64,000 nt of DNA from Ancylostoma caninum (GCA_037903475.1 JBAJFG010000538.1:806001-870000); one strand, 5' to 3'; shown: positions 39,901 through 54,900, counted from the first letter of the stretch. Notes: generated from the letters alone by a model not told the origin. Translations and numbers: made by a program.

Positions 39901-42900
39901 CTTATACCTACAATAATCGTACAAAAATGGGTACCATATTCGCGTAGAGCACCTCAAATATCCCCCCCCCCCCTCCCCAATACCTAGTTTCGGTGAAAAA
40001 AAACTTTAAAAATCTTGGGGGCCCTAATGTGGAATAGCGCCTTTGAACTTATCAGAATCGTGGCCCAGCAGCCCTCGCGTCGCAACCGCGTCGCAGTCAG
40101 GATGACCGCGACTGTACAGGTAACAAAATGTCTTCAATGATAGATATTTGTGTTCATATCCAACAGACCTTATATCCATCGTGTCTGTTGATGATCTCGT
40201 CGAATCCTGAGTAGACACTGTTCAACAGATTGACAACCTTAACTCGATTTAATTTAGGAGCGTCTTTTTTGAAGTCGCAGTGGCATTCAAGTGAGCAAAG
40301 TAAACGGACCTCGAGAGGAGATGATGTACTACAAAGTGTCGTGAATCCTACAACGTCCGTGAAAAGTACCGTGGCCGATGGGTACATTCTTGGGGGAACC
40401 GGCCGCCCATTCTTCAGCTCATTAGCAACAAATCTAGGTTGCAATATAACCAAATTCGAAAGCTCAACAAAGTGAGGGCTTGTTTTGAAGTGAGAAATAC
40501 TTTGGAAGAAGTTGAGAGAGCAGCTTGTCGGCACGGACTGTCGCCGCCTCTAACATTCCCGTCCTTTCGCTCACAAGTTTCTCTAGGTTGTTGGCATACT
40601 CCTCCATCATTCGCGTCATCGAATCAACAAGACTTCCTTTTCTGGAAACCCACGGAATTTTAGTTTCGAAGTTCAACCATTCAAAAGAATTTGATTCTGT
40701 GTGGTTAAACTTTCTCAATTCTATGAGCAATTCTCAATTCTTCTAAGAGGGAATATCAAAACGAACACACAATTATTCTAAGAGATTAGCAAAATAGTTC
40801 AGCCTTAGGTTTCCAGAGGATACCAAGAGATGCAAAACATTCCTAGTTCCCGACCAAAATTGAGAAGAAAGGCTTCCTACACGTTTCTATTGCAGCGATT
40901 TTGGAGATATCGTGTTGGTGCAAAAGTTGCGTCGGGTTTTCCCAGAATTCTACATGATTTTCTTGATATAAAGTGTGCCAGGAACCCGCTTCTACGATAA
41001 GCAGCGGTCATTGCTGTATACGCGATTTAAGACGTCCGCGAAGGTCATCGTTTGGTAGAAATATGTAAGAAAAATAACTCGATTTTTGCACCAACTTAAT
41101 TAACGCGTAAAATGACCTCCGAAATTTATTTTTCACTCAAGTCATTTGTCTTTTTTACTTTTCCTTTTCGAGACGTTGCAAACCTATGATGGAAAGCATT
41201 GCTCACGTCTTCAGGATTGCTTCAGTGGACAACCTCACTCTTCGTATGGAAGGACGTGCATCTGGTGCGTCGTGCCAGCAATCCTTGAAGGTTGAAAAAA
41301 GGTCATTACTTTTTACTCCAGAAGCTGTTGAGAAAGTACCTGCAGAAGAGCCTGAAGATCTGGGTGTAATTGCTTGTCTTTTTGAATTGACGGACGAGGG
41401 ATTTTTTCTCCTTCCATTGCTTTCGCGGAAATTTCTGAACAGATTTCTTTTCTTTAGTCTTTTGGGAGAAAAATAGCAAAAATCTGCTTCAGGGTTACAA
41501 CTATATTTCTCATTCAAAATTCCTTATGAAAAAGTAGTGAGATACTCATGTAAAAATTCCGTTGAAAAATGAAAGTGCACTTGTTTTTGGAGGTACCTAC
41601 CAGTCAGATCAACTTTATCATTAAACGGATAGCATCTGAAGAGAATTTCGTACATCACCATCCCGAATGCGTAGATATCAGCTGCTCGTCTCTTGTCTAG
41701 TGACTGAAAATACTCCTTTGGAGATCAACTTTCTGAAGAAAAAAAAAATCATATGAAACACCATAGGACGAACCTGACCAATCCAATTCTGGTCCACGCG
41801 ACGTTTTTTATTATTCTCGTTCGAAAGTCGAATCTCCGGGGCAACGTAGAGAATACCTGAAAGTAGATTTGGATTTTTTGTGGGAAAGAAGTTCTGATAG
41901 ACGTTCAACTGATTGACCTTTGTTTTCTGGATGCGCTATGTATATTAAAAAAAGGCATTTGCGACTCACCAGTCTTCTGTGCCGACTCAATCTTTTCGTC
42001 TGCATCCTTGAGAACTTCATCGTTGATGCTGCCGTGCTTTACCCATCTTTTTATTGCATCCGAGATCCCTAGACCGGTAAATTTTTAGTTAGTTTTGTCA
42101 TGGGCACGCAGCAACACTAGGATACCATAATCTGTTAGTTTCACCAGCCAGTTACGATCTATGAGAGTTGACCATGTGGTGAGACTGCCATGGAAGCCGA
42201 TATTGGACAGATGTAGATATTCCAATCCCTGAATACTGTTGTGCATAAAAACCTAGAGCGTTTCTTAATAAAGTGAACGTACTAGTGTAACGTCCCTGAC
42301 GAAAGCTCCGTGGAATTTCTCGTCCAAAACGAAATGCTCGTTATAGATGACATCCTAGGTAAAGGAGATATACTACGTAGTTTCAATGTAGGGGTAGGCA
42401 GTGACAGTGAAATTGAAACATAGTTGTTCCATTGGAAACCTGACTCTCGTTTTCTGTTGGTTTTTGGAACTCTACTTTCAGAGAGAACTCCAAGAAAAAA
42501 AAAAGATACCTGTAATGTTCCCCTTGAGCAGAATTTCCAAAGCAGGAGCATTTCGGCTTTTTCGTTGAAGGCCATTCCAAGAAAGGGATTGATATTATCG
42601 TGGACAACTTGCTTCATCTAAATGCGTATCGGTATGAGTTGGTAAAAATGTTGGTGAAACTTAGAAACAGGAATTTGCAAATCAAAACTTTTGGATGGGT
42701 TGCAAATCCTCAGACTTCTGCCCATTAGTCTCATCACAACCCTCGTTCACCCCTTTGCTACACCTCGGAGGAGAGCTTATATATCAGTAATTGGATCAGC
42801 AAACTGGCACAATCCCCGTCCCGGGAAACGAGTTTAGAGGGTCCTTTGACACTTTATGTATGCACACTGCTGGAATCAGCGGGCCGAGAAGGTCCAAAAT

Positions 42901-45900
42901 CTTCCTGTAACTCGACCAGTGGAACACTGGCTTGATCTCGGGCACCCATTTCATTAGCGTAAATGTTTTGTGTATGCGACAGGCTGATGATAGTGCAAAT
43001 AACTGATGTTTACCAAAGATGTTTACCGGATGTCAACCCTATGAAGACATGCTGCAGTGGAACGAGTGAGTAAACACATTCGCATATATCTTTTCATTCA
43101 ATAGTGAATCCCAACCCCATCAACCTATCCAAACCACACCAGCGTAACCGTGAGTGTACGTTCATCCAGCCAAATAAACTATACTGAATACGAGTCTTGG
43201 TTTGTTATGCTGAAAACGTACCCTCATGAGCAGTGTAAGATCAGCTTTGCCGAATTTGATAGGTCTTCGTTGTTCGTACATATGAAAAGTAGCGTGAGTG
43301 TTCACTCCGATTATGGCGTGATTCTTGAGTGCCATTGCGTTTGTGGAGGAAAGCTTCGTTCGCTGTGAGTTCAAGGACAGCTGAAACTATGCTCTATTTT
43401 GTTTTTTTTTTGTACCGGTGACAAGGTAACATCAAATGTTTTCCATTAAAGGAATCCCAAAAGAGATTACCTCTGTGTGACCTCGATACATATCTTTACT
43501 AGACAAAATTATATTTAAAAGAGACCTCACCATCGACTTTACTTGCTCTTCATCAACTATTTGCATGTCGTCTCTAAATATTCTCCATGGCATGCTGTTA
43601 AGAGATCGAGATTCACTGAAAAAAAGCAAGATCTAGGTTCTTTAAGGTTTTTTTAAAACCCAAAAATCACACAGGTCTAGCGCCAAAATCTCCGAAGGGC
43701 TCGTGCTTTTTCTTGAACTACCGGAAATTCAGGTGACTGCGGGTCCAGTAACTACCTTTTCGATTTTTTTCAAAATGTTCATTGGTCCGATTGTTGGTAT
43801 GCTTTCAATATCATCCCTGGCAAACGAAACCAACCAATATCGTCTGAGAATCCACGCTCCTATGGCGGCTAGCACAAAGCATAGTGCTGCGGATGCGCCA
43901 ACGATGATCATGGTGTAGTCGCATTTCTCACCCCTGCAATTTTTTTATTTAGGACAGAGATCCTACAACACTGAAGGTTTTCTAAAATATCTGCAAATAC
44001 CTGAATCCACACGCTGGCTCATCGACTGGCAAGTTCCCATCGGCTGAAGGCCAAAACGACGATAACACTTCGGTGACATTCTGTAAACCAGGGTTAAACT
44101 GTAGCAACGAGAGGTAGACTCTAGCAACCAGGGGATGAAGCTTTATAGTAAAATACTCTAGGGATTGTCTGACTGTTTCAAACCCTTCCAGGCGTTTTCG
44201 GAAGAGCAGTTTCAGTTTTTTTTCTGGTCACCATGATCAGCACTCGATATCAGTGAGGGCAGCACCAATAGAAATTTTCACGTCTGAGATTTTGGTCATT
44301 TGGGAACCTTAGAATTCGTCCCAACTGTTCCTTAGAAGACAGCAAAATGGGTAACATAACCGCTTCCATATTATTGCTAGTTGGATACCTAAGAGCCGCG
44401 ATCAGCTGCATCAGAGCATGGGGTCTTTGTGGAGGCAGCAGAGCTCTGCCACCAGCTGATTCGATGGACTGTCATTTTTTTTTGTTGTCATCAGAAAGCT
44501 GCTTCTTGAAGACTAACTTTCTTTCTTTGCATTACTAGCGCAGCAAACTTTTCTATTTCCTATTTTCTTCAAATGCTTCCATGGCTTTCTAGCATGTTTC
44601 AAGCAATCTCACCACGGTATATGTATTAGTTATGCACCTTCAGAACCACGAAAAATTACAAAATCTCAAACATGCCTTTGAGCGAAGGTAACCTTTACCA
44701 GATATACTTTTTGGATTGATTTCTGTGTAAGAATTTCTTAACTGAAGTGTAAGGAACATACTATTTCAAAACAGCCGGTTCCAGTTTTCAGTCCGTCACA
44801 ATTGGCGATCAGCTTCGGAGAGATACTTGCAAATGGAGAAATCTGAACACTGTAGAAATGTAGGAATTACTTGTTGTGGTGTTGCTGTGATATCTGGCCT
44901 AGAGACCTATGTTTCTTCTTAACGAATTTCTCGTTTTATCATAATTTCAGATCCTGAGTACACAGTACAGATCCATTTCTCCAGAAAAAAAGAACGAACA
45001 TACGGAAGTCCTCACGCGTTTAGCTCTTAGAACTGTGGGGAAATCCCACCTGGTTCCTGTTACCGTCCACGAAGAAGGCAGAATAGAAGGGAATTCGTTC
45101 AGCGAGATCATCCAGCATCACAGTTCCGCTGCCCACCCCGGCATTAGAAACCATTCCTGGAAAACAGCAAGTATTTCCACGGCTCTATGACGGTAATCTT
45201 CTGAAACCACAGAATTGAGTTTTTTTCTTCACGAAAGTTTCTCCAAAAAGTTGGGGTTTTTGGCAGAAGATTAGGCCAATGCTCTTTGGAAGTAGAACTA
45301 ACAAGCACCTGTACACATATGTTCTCTTAACTGCGAAATCAGGATAATAAGCGAGGTGACGCGCCCCAACATTGCAAGCCCCACTAGGGTACGAGTGAGC
45401 TCCTGCTACGACGATATGGTAAACTGCCGACACGGCTTGAACAAGCAAATGTGAAGGTGATACTCTTGTTTAGGTATTTTCCTCCGATATTGTTCGATTT
45501 GCTTGGAGCATCTTTTCTGTACATATAAAAGTGAAAGTTCGTGTGCTTGTATATATGTTACCTGTAGAAATCGCCAAGGATTAACCGATCCGAACCAATT
45601 TTTGCATGCTGGTCCATCAAAGGCCGGCGGAGGTTATAGGCTACTCTATGCTTACCGATTATATCGATTTTATTGACTTTTCACTATTTTCATCCAAGGG
45701 TCGACAAGGACATGCCTACTAGGGTTCTCTAATATGCTGAGCACGAATATGACAACCATTTTCATGATGGTATCGATTTGTCGATTTTATCGATTTTCCA
45801 CAATTTTTGCTGAGGGATGGGTGGGGAAATGCCCACTAGGGTTTTCGAATGCGCTGAAAACAAATGTGACAACTGCTATGCATGGAAGCATTGAATTGTC

Positions 45901-48900
45901 GGTTTTATGGAATTTTCAGTCGAGATTTTGATTTTATTGCTTCTCCTTAGGGACGGGTGAGAGCGCATTTACTGGCGTTTTCAAAGAAGCTGTACACAAA
46001 CGTGACATGCATTTTCCATAGAATTATTATCTGAATAACTTCGTTTTTTTTTTCGTTTCTGCCAATAGGTCGGTTAAAAAAGGCCATTCGGGTCCATTAA
46101 CGTGCTAATATATAAAGTGGTGAGTATCTTGAATGGATTTATCGGTGGTAGCGAATTCCCTCATCAGCAGTGAAATATCTGTGAAAGTGAAATGTGAAAT
46201 ATCTGGGGTAGTAAAACACTGAGCGAAGCCGGGCATACCATCTAGTTGTTTACTGACTAGTGCTAGAGAAGGCCGTCTACTGTGAGAGATACTGACCTAG
46301 GCAAACTATGTATACGGGAAAATTCTGGGAAGATTGGAGGGGCAAAAAGGCCAATTTGTTTTAGCATTTCCAAGTTATTGCAGCATTCTCAGGAAAAAGT
46401 AGTTGAGAGCTGCAAGCTCGGTGCACACCACAATTGATAGAGGAAAAGAAATTGGGAGTTCCGCTATCCCTGATGTCCACTCAAGCTCATCCCTGATGAC
46501 AACAGTTTCCCGATGGGTGCAATCCCATAAAAGCCTTCCACAAATTTTGCTGAACTGGACAAGCGCTGCATTATCTCCTGAGCCTCGGAAAAATTGGCCC
46601 CACGCACTAGATATGTATGCATGAGTTCCTCTTTGTTTACATGCCTTTGTTTAGTCATGTTTCGTTAATTACATAGTTGCCGGCGCCTCTGTTTACGATC
46701 ACTTCCACGGTAAACTTGCCTGGAATTGTCATTCTTCTCATCGCATTCCACATTTTCTTGCCGTCAATTACCGACGAAAATTGGCCAGTTGAGTTCAAAA
46801 CTCGTCGTCCAGCAGTGGCAAACATTTTCAGAGCATCGAATAGAGCAATGTATCCGTAGATGTTGGTCTGAATTGGTGTTCATTGAGCAGTTAGAAGGTC
46901 CATGCTGTTTTCTTCTCTAGTTATTCTCCAAAGTAAAGAAATTGTTACGAAGAAGTAACGTTGAGAAGGGAAAACTTGAGATGTTGGGTTTTTTTCTCTC
47001 ACTTTAGGCTTTGATTTATGCTAAAATGCATCTAACAATGATTCTGCCGCAAAAATATCAAAATCAATTTTTTTTTGCTGAAACTTTGTGTATGGTAGTT
47101 ATTTGAAAAGCTGATCACGAATATTACACTCATTTTGTACTGTAAACCCTTTCTAGCAGGGTTACCATAAGTGTGCGACAGCACACGGTATATCACAAAA
47201 TCTTCCGATACTCTGTATAAAGCGATCATTTCATGTGCAGAACATTAATGTCAACACTCATTCCCATGAAATTGCTGCTTTCGTTTCGGAACTAGCATTT
47301 TTCTCAGTCTGCTGCGGCACTGTTACCGCGACCGTGTAAAAATGAAGTTACAGTACAACACAACCAGTACAACAGTTACAGTACAGGATATGATAATCGT
47401 GATCAGCAGTTGAGATAATTCCTCAATGCAAAGTTTTGGAAGGTTCTTTGGAATTGTGTACTTACCGCAGACCTACCGTATCCGTATAAAAATTTGGTTA
47501 CGGTACAAAACGAATATGATATTCATAATTAGCATTTCAAATACCACCCAGGACAAAGTTTCAGAGAAATTTTTGATTTTGAGATTCGGACAGAAGTGGA
47601 TAGTGCCCTGACAGTACCCTACGGCTATGAGAAAGGTTCTTCAGGAGATCTTCCCTATGCTTCTCAGACTTTGTTTATTTTTGCTGTTTACTATCCAATA
47701 AGCTCATCTATGTTCAAGGAATACAAATAACATGAACAACTAGTCAGTGGCTGTAGGAACAGTCAATGGCTACTCGGGAACATCGTCATGCTGAGAATCT
47801 TTAAGTTACTTGTTTACACATTTCCTAACTCTGTTTACGCCTGAGAGGTGGGGGGAGGGGGTTGGTGGGGGAAGACATCCAGAGTCATTCAATACTAGAG
47901 GCAATGTCTCAGTTCAGAATGGATTTTGAGATTTTTGCACCAGAAGAATCTTCAGGCTACGCTGATCACAAGGATATTCATGATTCTGCACAAAACTGCC
48001 GAAAACCCGTTCTTAGACTGCTTGTTTTATAGAGAATTCAAGAAGTCCGTTGAGACATTTTCAACAAGAAAGCAAGAGCAAACTATCGATATCACCACAG
48101 ACTTGTGATGGATGTCGCGAAACGCGCCTTGAATTCTCCATGGGACAGTAAGCTAAAAAAAGTGTTTTTGCACTTCTGTAAAGAATCATCTATTGTAATC
48201 TGCGTTGTAACTGGCCACACTTTGGATGTAAAACAATGAAACACTGCATTGAAGTGCTCGTAGCCGGGTCTAATCAAGGCAGGCTGAATTTCCGCGAAGA
48301 TTCCTGCACTTCCAGAACCTACTCATATTAATCTCTTTTCCTACCTGATGAACTTAGAAAGATGTGCTGTAAGTATAGAACTCTTTTTTTTTATCGCTCA
48401 CCTTCATCAGGGTCCTGTTTCCGAACAAATTTACGGTATTCGAGGCCTGGATTTGTCGTTTTTGCGATTTTCCCCATTATACCGCCTTATTTCAGCTTAC
48501 ATGGAGATTAAATTCAATCTCAGCACTGTATCGTTAGTGGCCATGAGAATCACATTCTAATTAGATTCTCACACATTGATAATCATTAAACTCAGCCTTA
48601 TTAATTATAAAAATTCCAGAAACTCTGGTTAGTGGCGGGATTCGCAAAATGTAGCCGCTTCAAAACATTGGAATTTCTCGCTCTACATACATATTATTCT
48701 GGTATCCACGATAATGCTTATTAATTATGCATAGTAGAAAAGCATTTGACAGTTTTCAAGGCTGTCTCTAGAAATATTTGACGGAATTTCCTAGAGAAAC
48801 GCACCAAGTCGATGTCCTTTTCGTCGAGTCCTATTGAGCTGAGCCTTTCCGCAAATGGTGTAATCATGCGGTCGTCGAAACCATTGGTGTCGTCAATCTG

Positions 48901-51900
48901 AGAATTTCTACCGTTGATTCTAAACAGATCTGTGTAGTCTCCATTAAAATGAGACAGTTCTCGTAAAGTCGTCTCTCAGAACAAGAGGAAAAGAAAACTT
49001 TTCGTATTTCCTACTACCTAGAGGAGTTTCGTCAAGCGGAAAGATGCTGCTGTCCACGAGTTCTCTCTTATATTTGAAGTTTCTCCATATTACGATATAA
49101 CGTTAATGTTTCAAGGATAAGGTGAAATCAAAGTCAGGGCGTCATAACGCCAGCACTACAAGCACGTAAATGTTCAGAGGACTGAATGGAAATGTGCTAT
49201 TTGCAGAATTTATCTTATGCTCTTATGTGTAATGATTTAGCTAGGGATTTAAAAATCAGCCAATACAATATTTTTATCCACTTCATAAAGCGATTCTGGA
49301 AAAATAGCCGGCCCATTTTCTAGGCGGGTGAATATACGTATTTTATGTACATAGGTCTTAAAAACACGACACGACGAAACCAACTTCGTAGGAAAAATCT
49401 AACATTTTGATTACGTTCCACCTTTATAATGGAATGTAATCAAAATGAGAGATTTGTCCTACGTACAAGGTTGATTTTCTTGGAGAATTATGCATGCACT
49501 GCGAAATTTTCGCTGATGAATTTCAGCTCCAGTAAGCACAGTGAGCAGTATGCGTATTGCTTTTCAGTCGCTCTCTGATTGAATGATTCCTGTATTAAGA
49601 CGAGGTGTTTGAGATGATAGGCTTTTTGTGCTCTATGAACTACTTCAGGCTCTCACGGAAGCGAGATTGCCGAAACCTAGCCAGTTAGATGGATTAAGCA
49701 CTTGACTAACAATCTTGTCTAAAAACTGTTGTAAGAAGAGCTGTGCAAGTATGGGTTTTGCTTTAAGCGCCTCATTTCTCTGTTTGCAATTCTGCAGTGG
49801 ATGTATCTCGTGGATTTTCTTGAGCTATAGAAGAGTCTATGAGATATGACGGGAGGACAGTCCTCAAACGTACTACGACATGGTGCACAATGGACTTTTT
49901 GGTAGTGTTGCTGCAAAAGACAAATGATCTCGAAACCGGATTGCACGAATAGGTGTGCTAGGGGCATGCCAGCTCTTTAAGGATTCCGACGTATTTTAAC
50001 GTGAAACGCCGATAGAAAAATTGATGAAAATATTGGTAATAAAATCTATGTTGAAAGCCTCGTCTTAATGAACATGGAATTAGTAACAGCATTGGACACG
50101 GTACTCGTGCCGCACCCCGTATATTCAACGCGCCTGCAACAAGTTGCTACTTCTATGTAACTCACCAAAACACAGTTCGTGTAAGTCTTTTTGACCATAG
50201 CCAAGATGGAGTCGTCGCTGCCGACGAAAGGTGATGCTCCATTTGCTCCTTCCTGTAGCCATGGAAAAATGAACACAAAGTCCGTCTCGGAGAGTCCGTA
50301 CTTGACCGTAGCCTCGCGAAACCTCGAGGTGAGATCGCTTTTCGATGAGAACATCACAATGACGACTGTAATGAACGAAATTTCAGTGAATAAGCTGCAT
50401 AAACAAAATAATCTAGCAACGGAAGTTTGACACACTGTGATATTTCAAAAACCATCGCTACCCTAACAAGGAGCCAAAAAAATTTGGACGGGTGCTGCTT
50501 TTAAATGGTGTGCAAGAACAAGTTATACGAGCACTATAGCTCATTTTTGTACGAACTTCCACTCGTCATGCTGCTGCCGTATTATACAAATATGAACACG
50601 ATGTTGCGAGACAACCGCAGAAAGGGAGAGATAAGAAGTTCAAATTTTCATGAAAGCTGTACACTCTCAAGCATGATGGGAAAATGTTAAAACCCAGCTT
50701 CTCAGTGGGCGACTTTTTTTTAGGAAAAAATTTATTGTAAAGGGCTCAAATCTGTGATTTGGCGGTCTCCAAAAACGGACAGAAAAGGGCTTTTATGGAT
50801 GAAAACTGATCGCTAGTGAATGAATTGTAGTAGAATGGACTCAATCTTGTAGATTATGTACGTTCAACTATTGTGATATGGCACGGCTAAACGAGGTCAG
50901 TGTAACAGTTACCCATCATAAGTGTTCTCGCCAAAATGTCTAATTTCTTTCCTCCCCAATTTGGGTCAGCGCTGATTCCTGTGACTCTCAGCATCAAACT
51001 AAAGAAGTGTACTGAAACCCGGGGCTCTTTTGAACTGTCCAAGAAATACCGATATTCGCGATGCATCCAATAGTGCATTCCACGAGGAAAAAAATCCGAT
51101 TTTTTTCTTGCTCGAGCAGCAGCATTTCCACAGAATTTTATGCAGAGTAAAGATGTGCTAGGACTCGGAAAAAATTGGCATATACATGTAGCCCAATGTC
51201 GCCCCACGTTCGATGAGTTGGACGATCTGAAATGAGAGATACTAACCACTACCACGAGCACATTTGCTTCATTGGTCCATACATGGAATTTCGCAGATCA
51301 TCTAAGGGCTCTTATTATTAATACTTCCTTTTTAGCTTTTCTGATTAGGTAAGAACAGAATCGACCTATTTCTGCAAAAACCACGGTAAGCCATTTCGCT
51401 GCTGTGTTGTATCATGAACTCCCCCGATTTTCATAAGATCTTATCCAATTGAAACCACAAAGACTGGAGTTCTACTGCCTGTTATAATATTGTAGGATTC
51501 CTTACGCATCTTTTCCCACCATGAAATCCCATGAGAATCCTGTTGCACGAACAATGAAAAATCCAAAATTCTTTTTTTCCTGGTATGCACTACCGGGTGC
51601 ATCGCAAGCATAGGTATTATTTGGAGACTTCGGACGAGCTTCAATGTAAATACAGGAAAGGGAGGCCAGGTTCCAGCTGCCAACAAGACCACCACCGTGC
51701 CACTCCAGCCAGGAGGAGGAGGTTAGATCAAGGCCACTTCTCCCCCGGAAAAATTTTCCAAACTTATGTAAATTTTTGAATTCGCATTTCCAAGGCGGTG
51801 TCATCATAATGAAGGTGTTATGCCTGTCTTGGCAAGAATTGATTACGAAGAATTTCCCCATGTTGTACAGCATGAGTGCACTTTTGCGAGATACGGTGTA

Positions 51901-54900
51901 CTTATTTTCGGAGCTCTTCTTTTCATAGTATACCGAGCCTAGAGGTAAAGTGTCGCACGGGTCCGCGACAGATCACCGCGAAGCGGCGCTCTGGCTTGGT
52001 TTTTTTTTCAGACATTACTGTGTTTGTACAAACCCATCCCCAATCGGTGGACAGAAGCTGGCGTTCCTGACAGCTGGACCTTAGCAAACTCGTCCTACAT
52101 TCACGCACCGGTATCCCAGCGTTCCTACTTTCAAGCCACAGCACATGCTCTGCCTTAAAATGAGAGAAAGAAACTGCTATTGTGCGATTTCTGCGTCTTT
52201 TGACCACGGCCACATGGGAGACGAATGACAACTGTGACCTTGACATTTTCTAAAGTTTCTTCTAGTAGGAGACTTTTCATACATCACAGAGCAATTTGGA
52301 GCCTCTTCGCATACTGGTAGAGAAGTGATGGGAAATATCACCTCCCCGTGTGCCATGAGTAAACCCGTATCTTGACTTTCCTACACTTCTAGGGTGCAGC
52401 AGACCATCGTCCATTGGTGAACCCGCATTCTGGCTCTCCTCACACGTGGGCCACAGCGGGCCGGTCTTCCATCCTCGACTCTGTATCCTGGAGTTCCCTT
52501 AAGTGTTGAGCCACATCAGACCCATGTGTCATGGGATACTTATATCTTGGCCTTCCCCACACTTTTAGACCCTAGCGTACGCGTATGCTGACATCCCCAC
52601 AGTTTTAGGCCACAGAAGACCCAGCACCCATCGGTGAACCCGTATTTTGGCGTTCCTCAAACCTTGGCCACATCGGACCTCTCCTGTAATCGTGAACCCC
52701 TATTTAGGAGTTCCCTTAACTTTTAGGATACACGAGACCCATGTGCCATCGGAGGCCCGTATCCTGGTGTTCCACACACCTGGGGCCACAGCGGACCCTT
52801 TCCCCATCCGCGGACCCGTATCCTGGCGCTCCTAACAATTGGGCTACAGCGGGCCCCAACTCCATCGGCATTACTGTATGCTGACATCCCCACAGTTTTA
52901 GGCCACAGCAGACCCATCGTTCAACGGTGAACCCATATTTTAGCGTTCCTCACACCTGGGCCACATCGGACCTGTCCTAGAACTGCGAACCCCTATTTAG
53001 AAGTACCTTTAACTTCTAGGCACCAGAAGACTAAATCGGAGGTCCGTATCCTGGCGTTCCACACACCTGGGCCATAGCGGACCCTTTCCCCATCCGCGAA
53101 CCTGTATCCTGGCGTCCCCCACACTCTGACATCTTCCACACTTTTAAGCCATAACGGTCCTCTCCTCCATCGGCACAACCGTATCCTGGCATACCCACAC
53201 TTTTAAGCCACAGCAAACAATCGTCCATACGTATCAGTATCAAGGTTGCTCACAGTTGGACGTTGTGAACTCCTCCTCCATCGGCATAACAGTATCTGCT
53301 ACTATTCACCTTTGACACACCTGTCGTCCATCAGTGAGTGCATGGAAGGACACCTTCACTGAACCGTTTTTAAGGAGCGCTCAGGTCGTGCACGGATCCA
53401 GCCCAAGCGGATCTGTAACTCAGCCGTAAGACTTGAGCGAAGAACAAGAGACGTTGTGCAGTGGCTATCCTGCTCCGTTATTGTGGTGGCTGAAGTCTTG
53501 CTAGTACTGTCTCACCCGGTGGCTGCGAGACCGCCAGCGGAGGACACGGGTCCCGCCGCGAAACCCTGGAAGAACTGCCTAAGTCTCTTGCTTTGACCAC
53601 TTGTCCGTATCCATCCTTCTGACATTGAGAATATGAATCAGTCACTATGCAGATTTCGAAAGTGCGGGTCCCGTGCGGATGTAGCCTCATATCGCTCCAT
53701 AAATCGGTTTTTCGTTTGACGTCTGAGAATCGCTCCCCACCATTGTCAATGCGTAGGTGAGTGGGACCTCAACAAGCTGTCTCAATCGGGATACAACCAG
53801 AAATCACCCGCTTTCGCCAGTCCCACACACAGACCAGGTATATGAAGCGATAGAGCCAGTCTCTGTATCATGAAGCCCAGAAACGCGATTGGCCTGGCCT
53901 AGCTGAGCTTTGTAACCATCGTCCAGTTCGACTCCTCTTGCACACGACGAAGATTTTTGAGAGAATTGTGAACAGAAAGATACTTGAAATAGTCGAGCTA
54001 TCTCTCAATCAGTGTGACCTCATGAAGAACTGCGGTACAAACAATCGGTACCGTACTGCAAGTTTCCTGGTGCAAAAGCATCACAGCATCATGGAAAAAA
54101 TTTTCTCTTCATGTGGCTTCCATTGATCTGAAGGCATTTGTTTGCGTTATAGACGACGTCATCTGGTACTGGCTTTATGGAGTCCAGGAGAAGCTTGTAG
54201 CTCGGGTTAGGTTACTCTACGCTTGAACAGGAAAACAAGTCCTTGCGTTAAGTGGTTCTTCGAAAGAGTTACGCGTAACAGTTGGAGTGCACCAAGACTC
54301 ACTCAGACAATGGAACGGGCTGACCGCGGTACCATGAGATGCGGAACGGGCTGACCGCGCACAGAAAACTGGCTGACCGCGGCCCTTAGCCTAAAGTTTG
54401 GCTGACGCGGTCCTTTCTTGAACGTTTGGCCGACCGCGGTACTGTCCGCGGTCAGCAAAATTCGGCCCGTGGGACCCGCACGATGTACGTTGCAACCTTT
54501 ATGAAGGTAGTGACAGTGATAGGTGGGATGTATATGTATGAAACGACCGTCTTTCTCCGACGATGAGGAAGAGATTAAGAGGTATCTCGCATCTATTATT
54601 TGCTGAAGTAGTGGAACCTTCCCCATTTTCCAGGGAGTACAGGCCATTCTTCAAATATTTTTGGAGTGAAGCTCTCATTAAGAGAGTTTGGCTTTAATAT
54701 TATGCAATACTACTATGCAATTTGTGAAGAGCATCAAAAGAAAAAACACTTTTAAGCACATAATCTGAAGAATAAGAATGAATACTGGCGATGTTGGCGT
54801 TTCTATTCTTAAAACTCTTTGTACTGCGCAATTTCTAAAGATAAAAGGGGAGGTTTTTGTCTGATGTTAAATATAATCGCTAAAATTTCATCCACACATC

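Noticed and set aside
50887..51873. Two minus-strand open frames of about 124 codons as additional cyclase exons or a nested gene
   Set aside because: Cyclase phase and protein order are continuous without them (55545 to 50365), and they overlap other open frames. They share short similar stretches and look like repeats.
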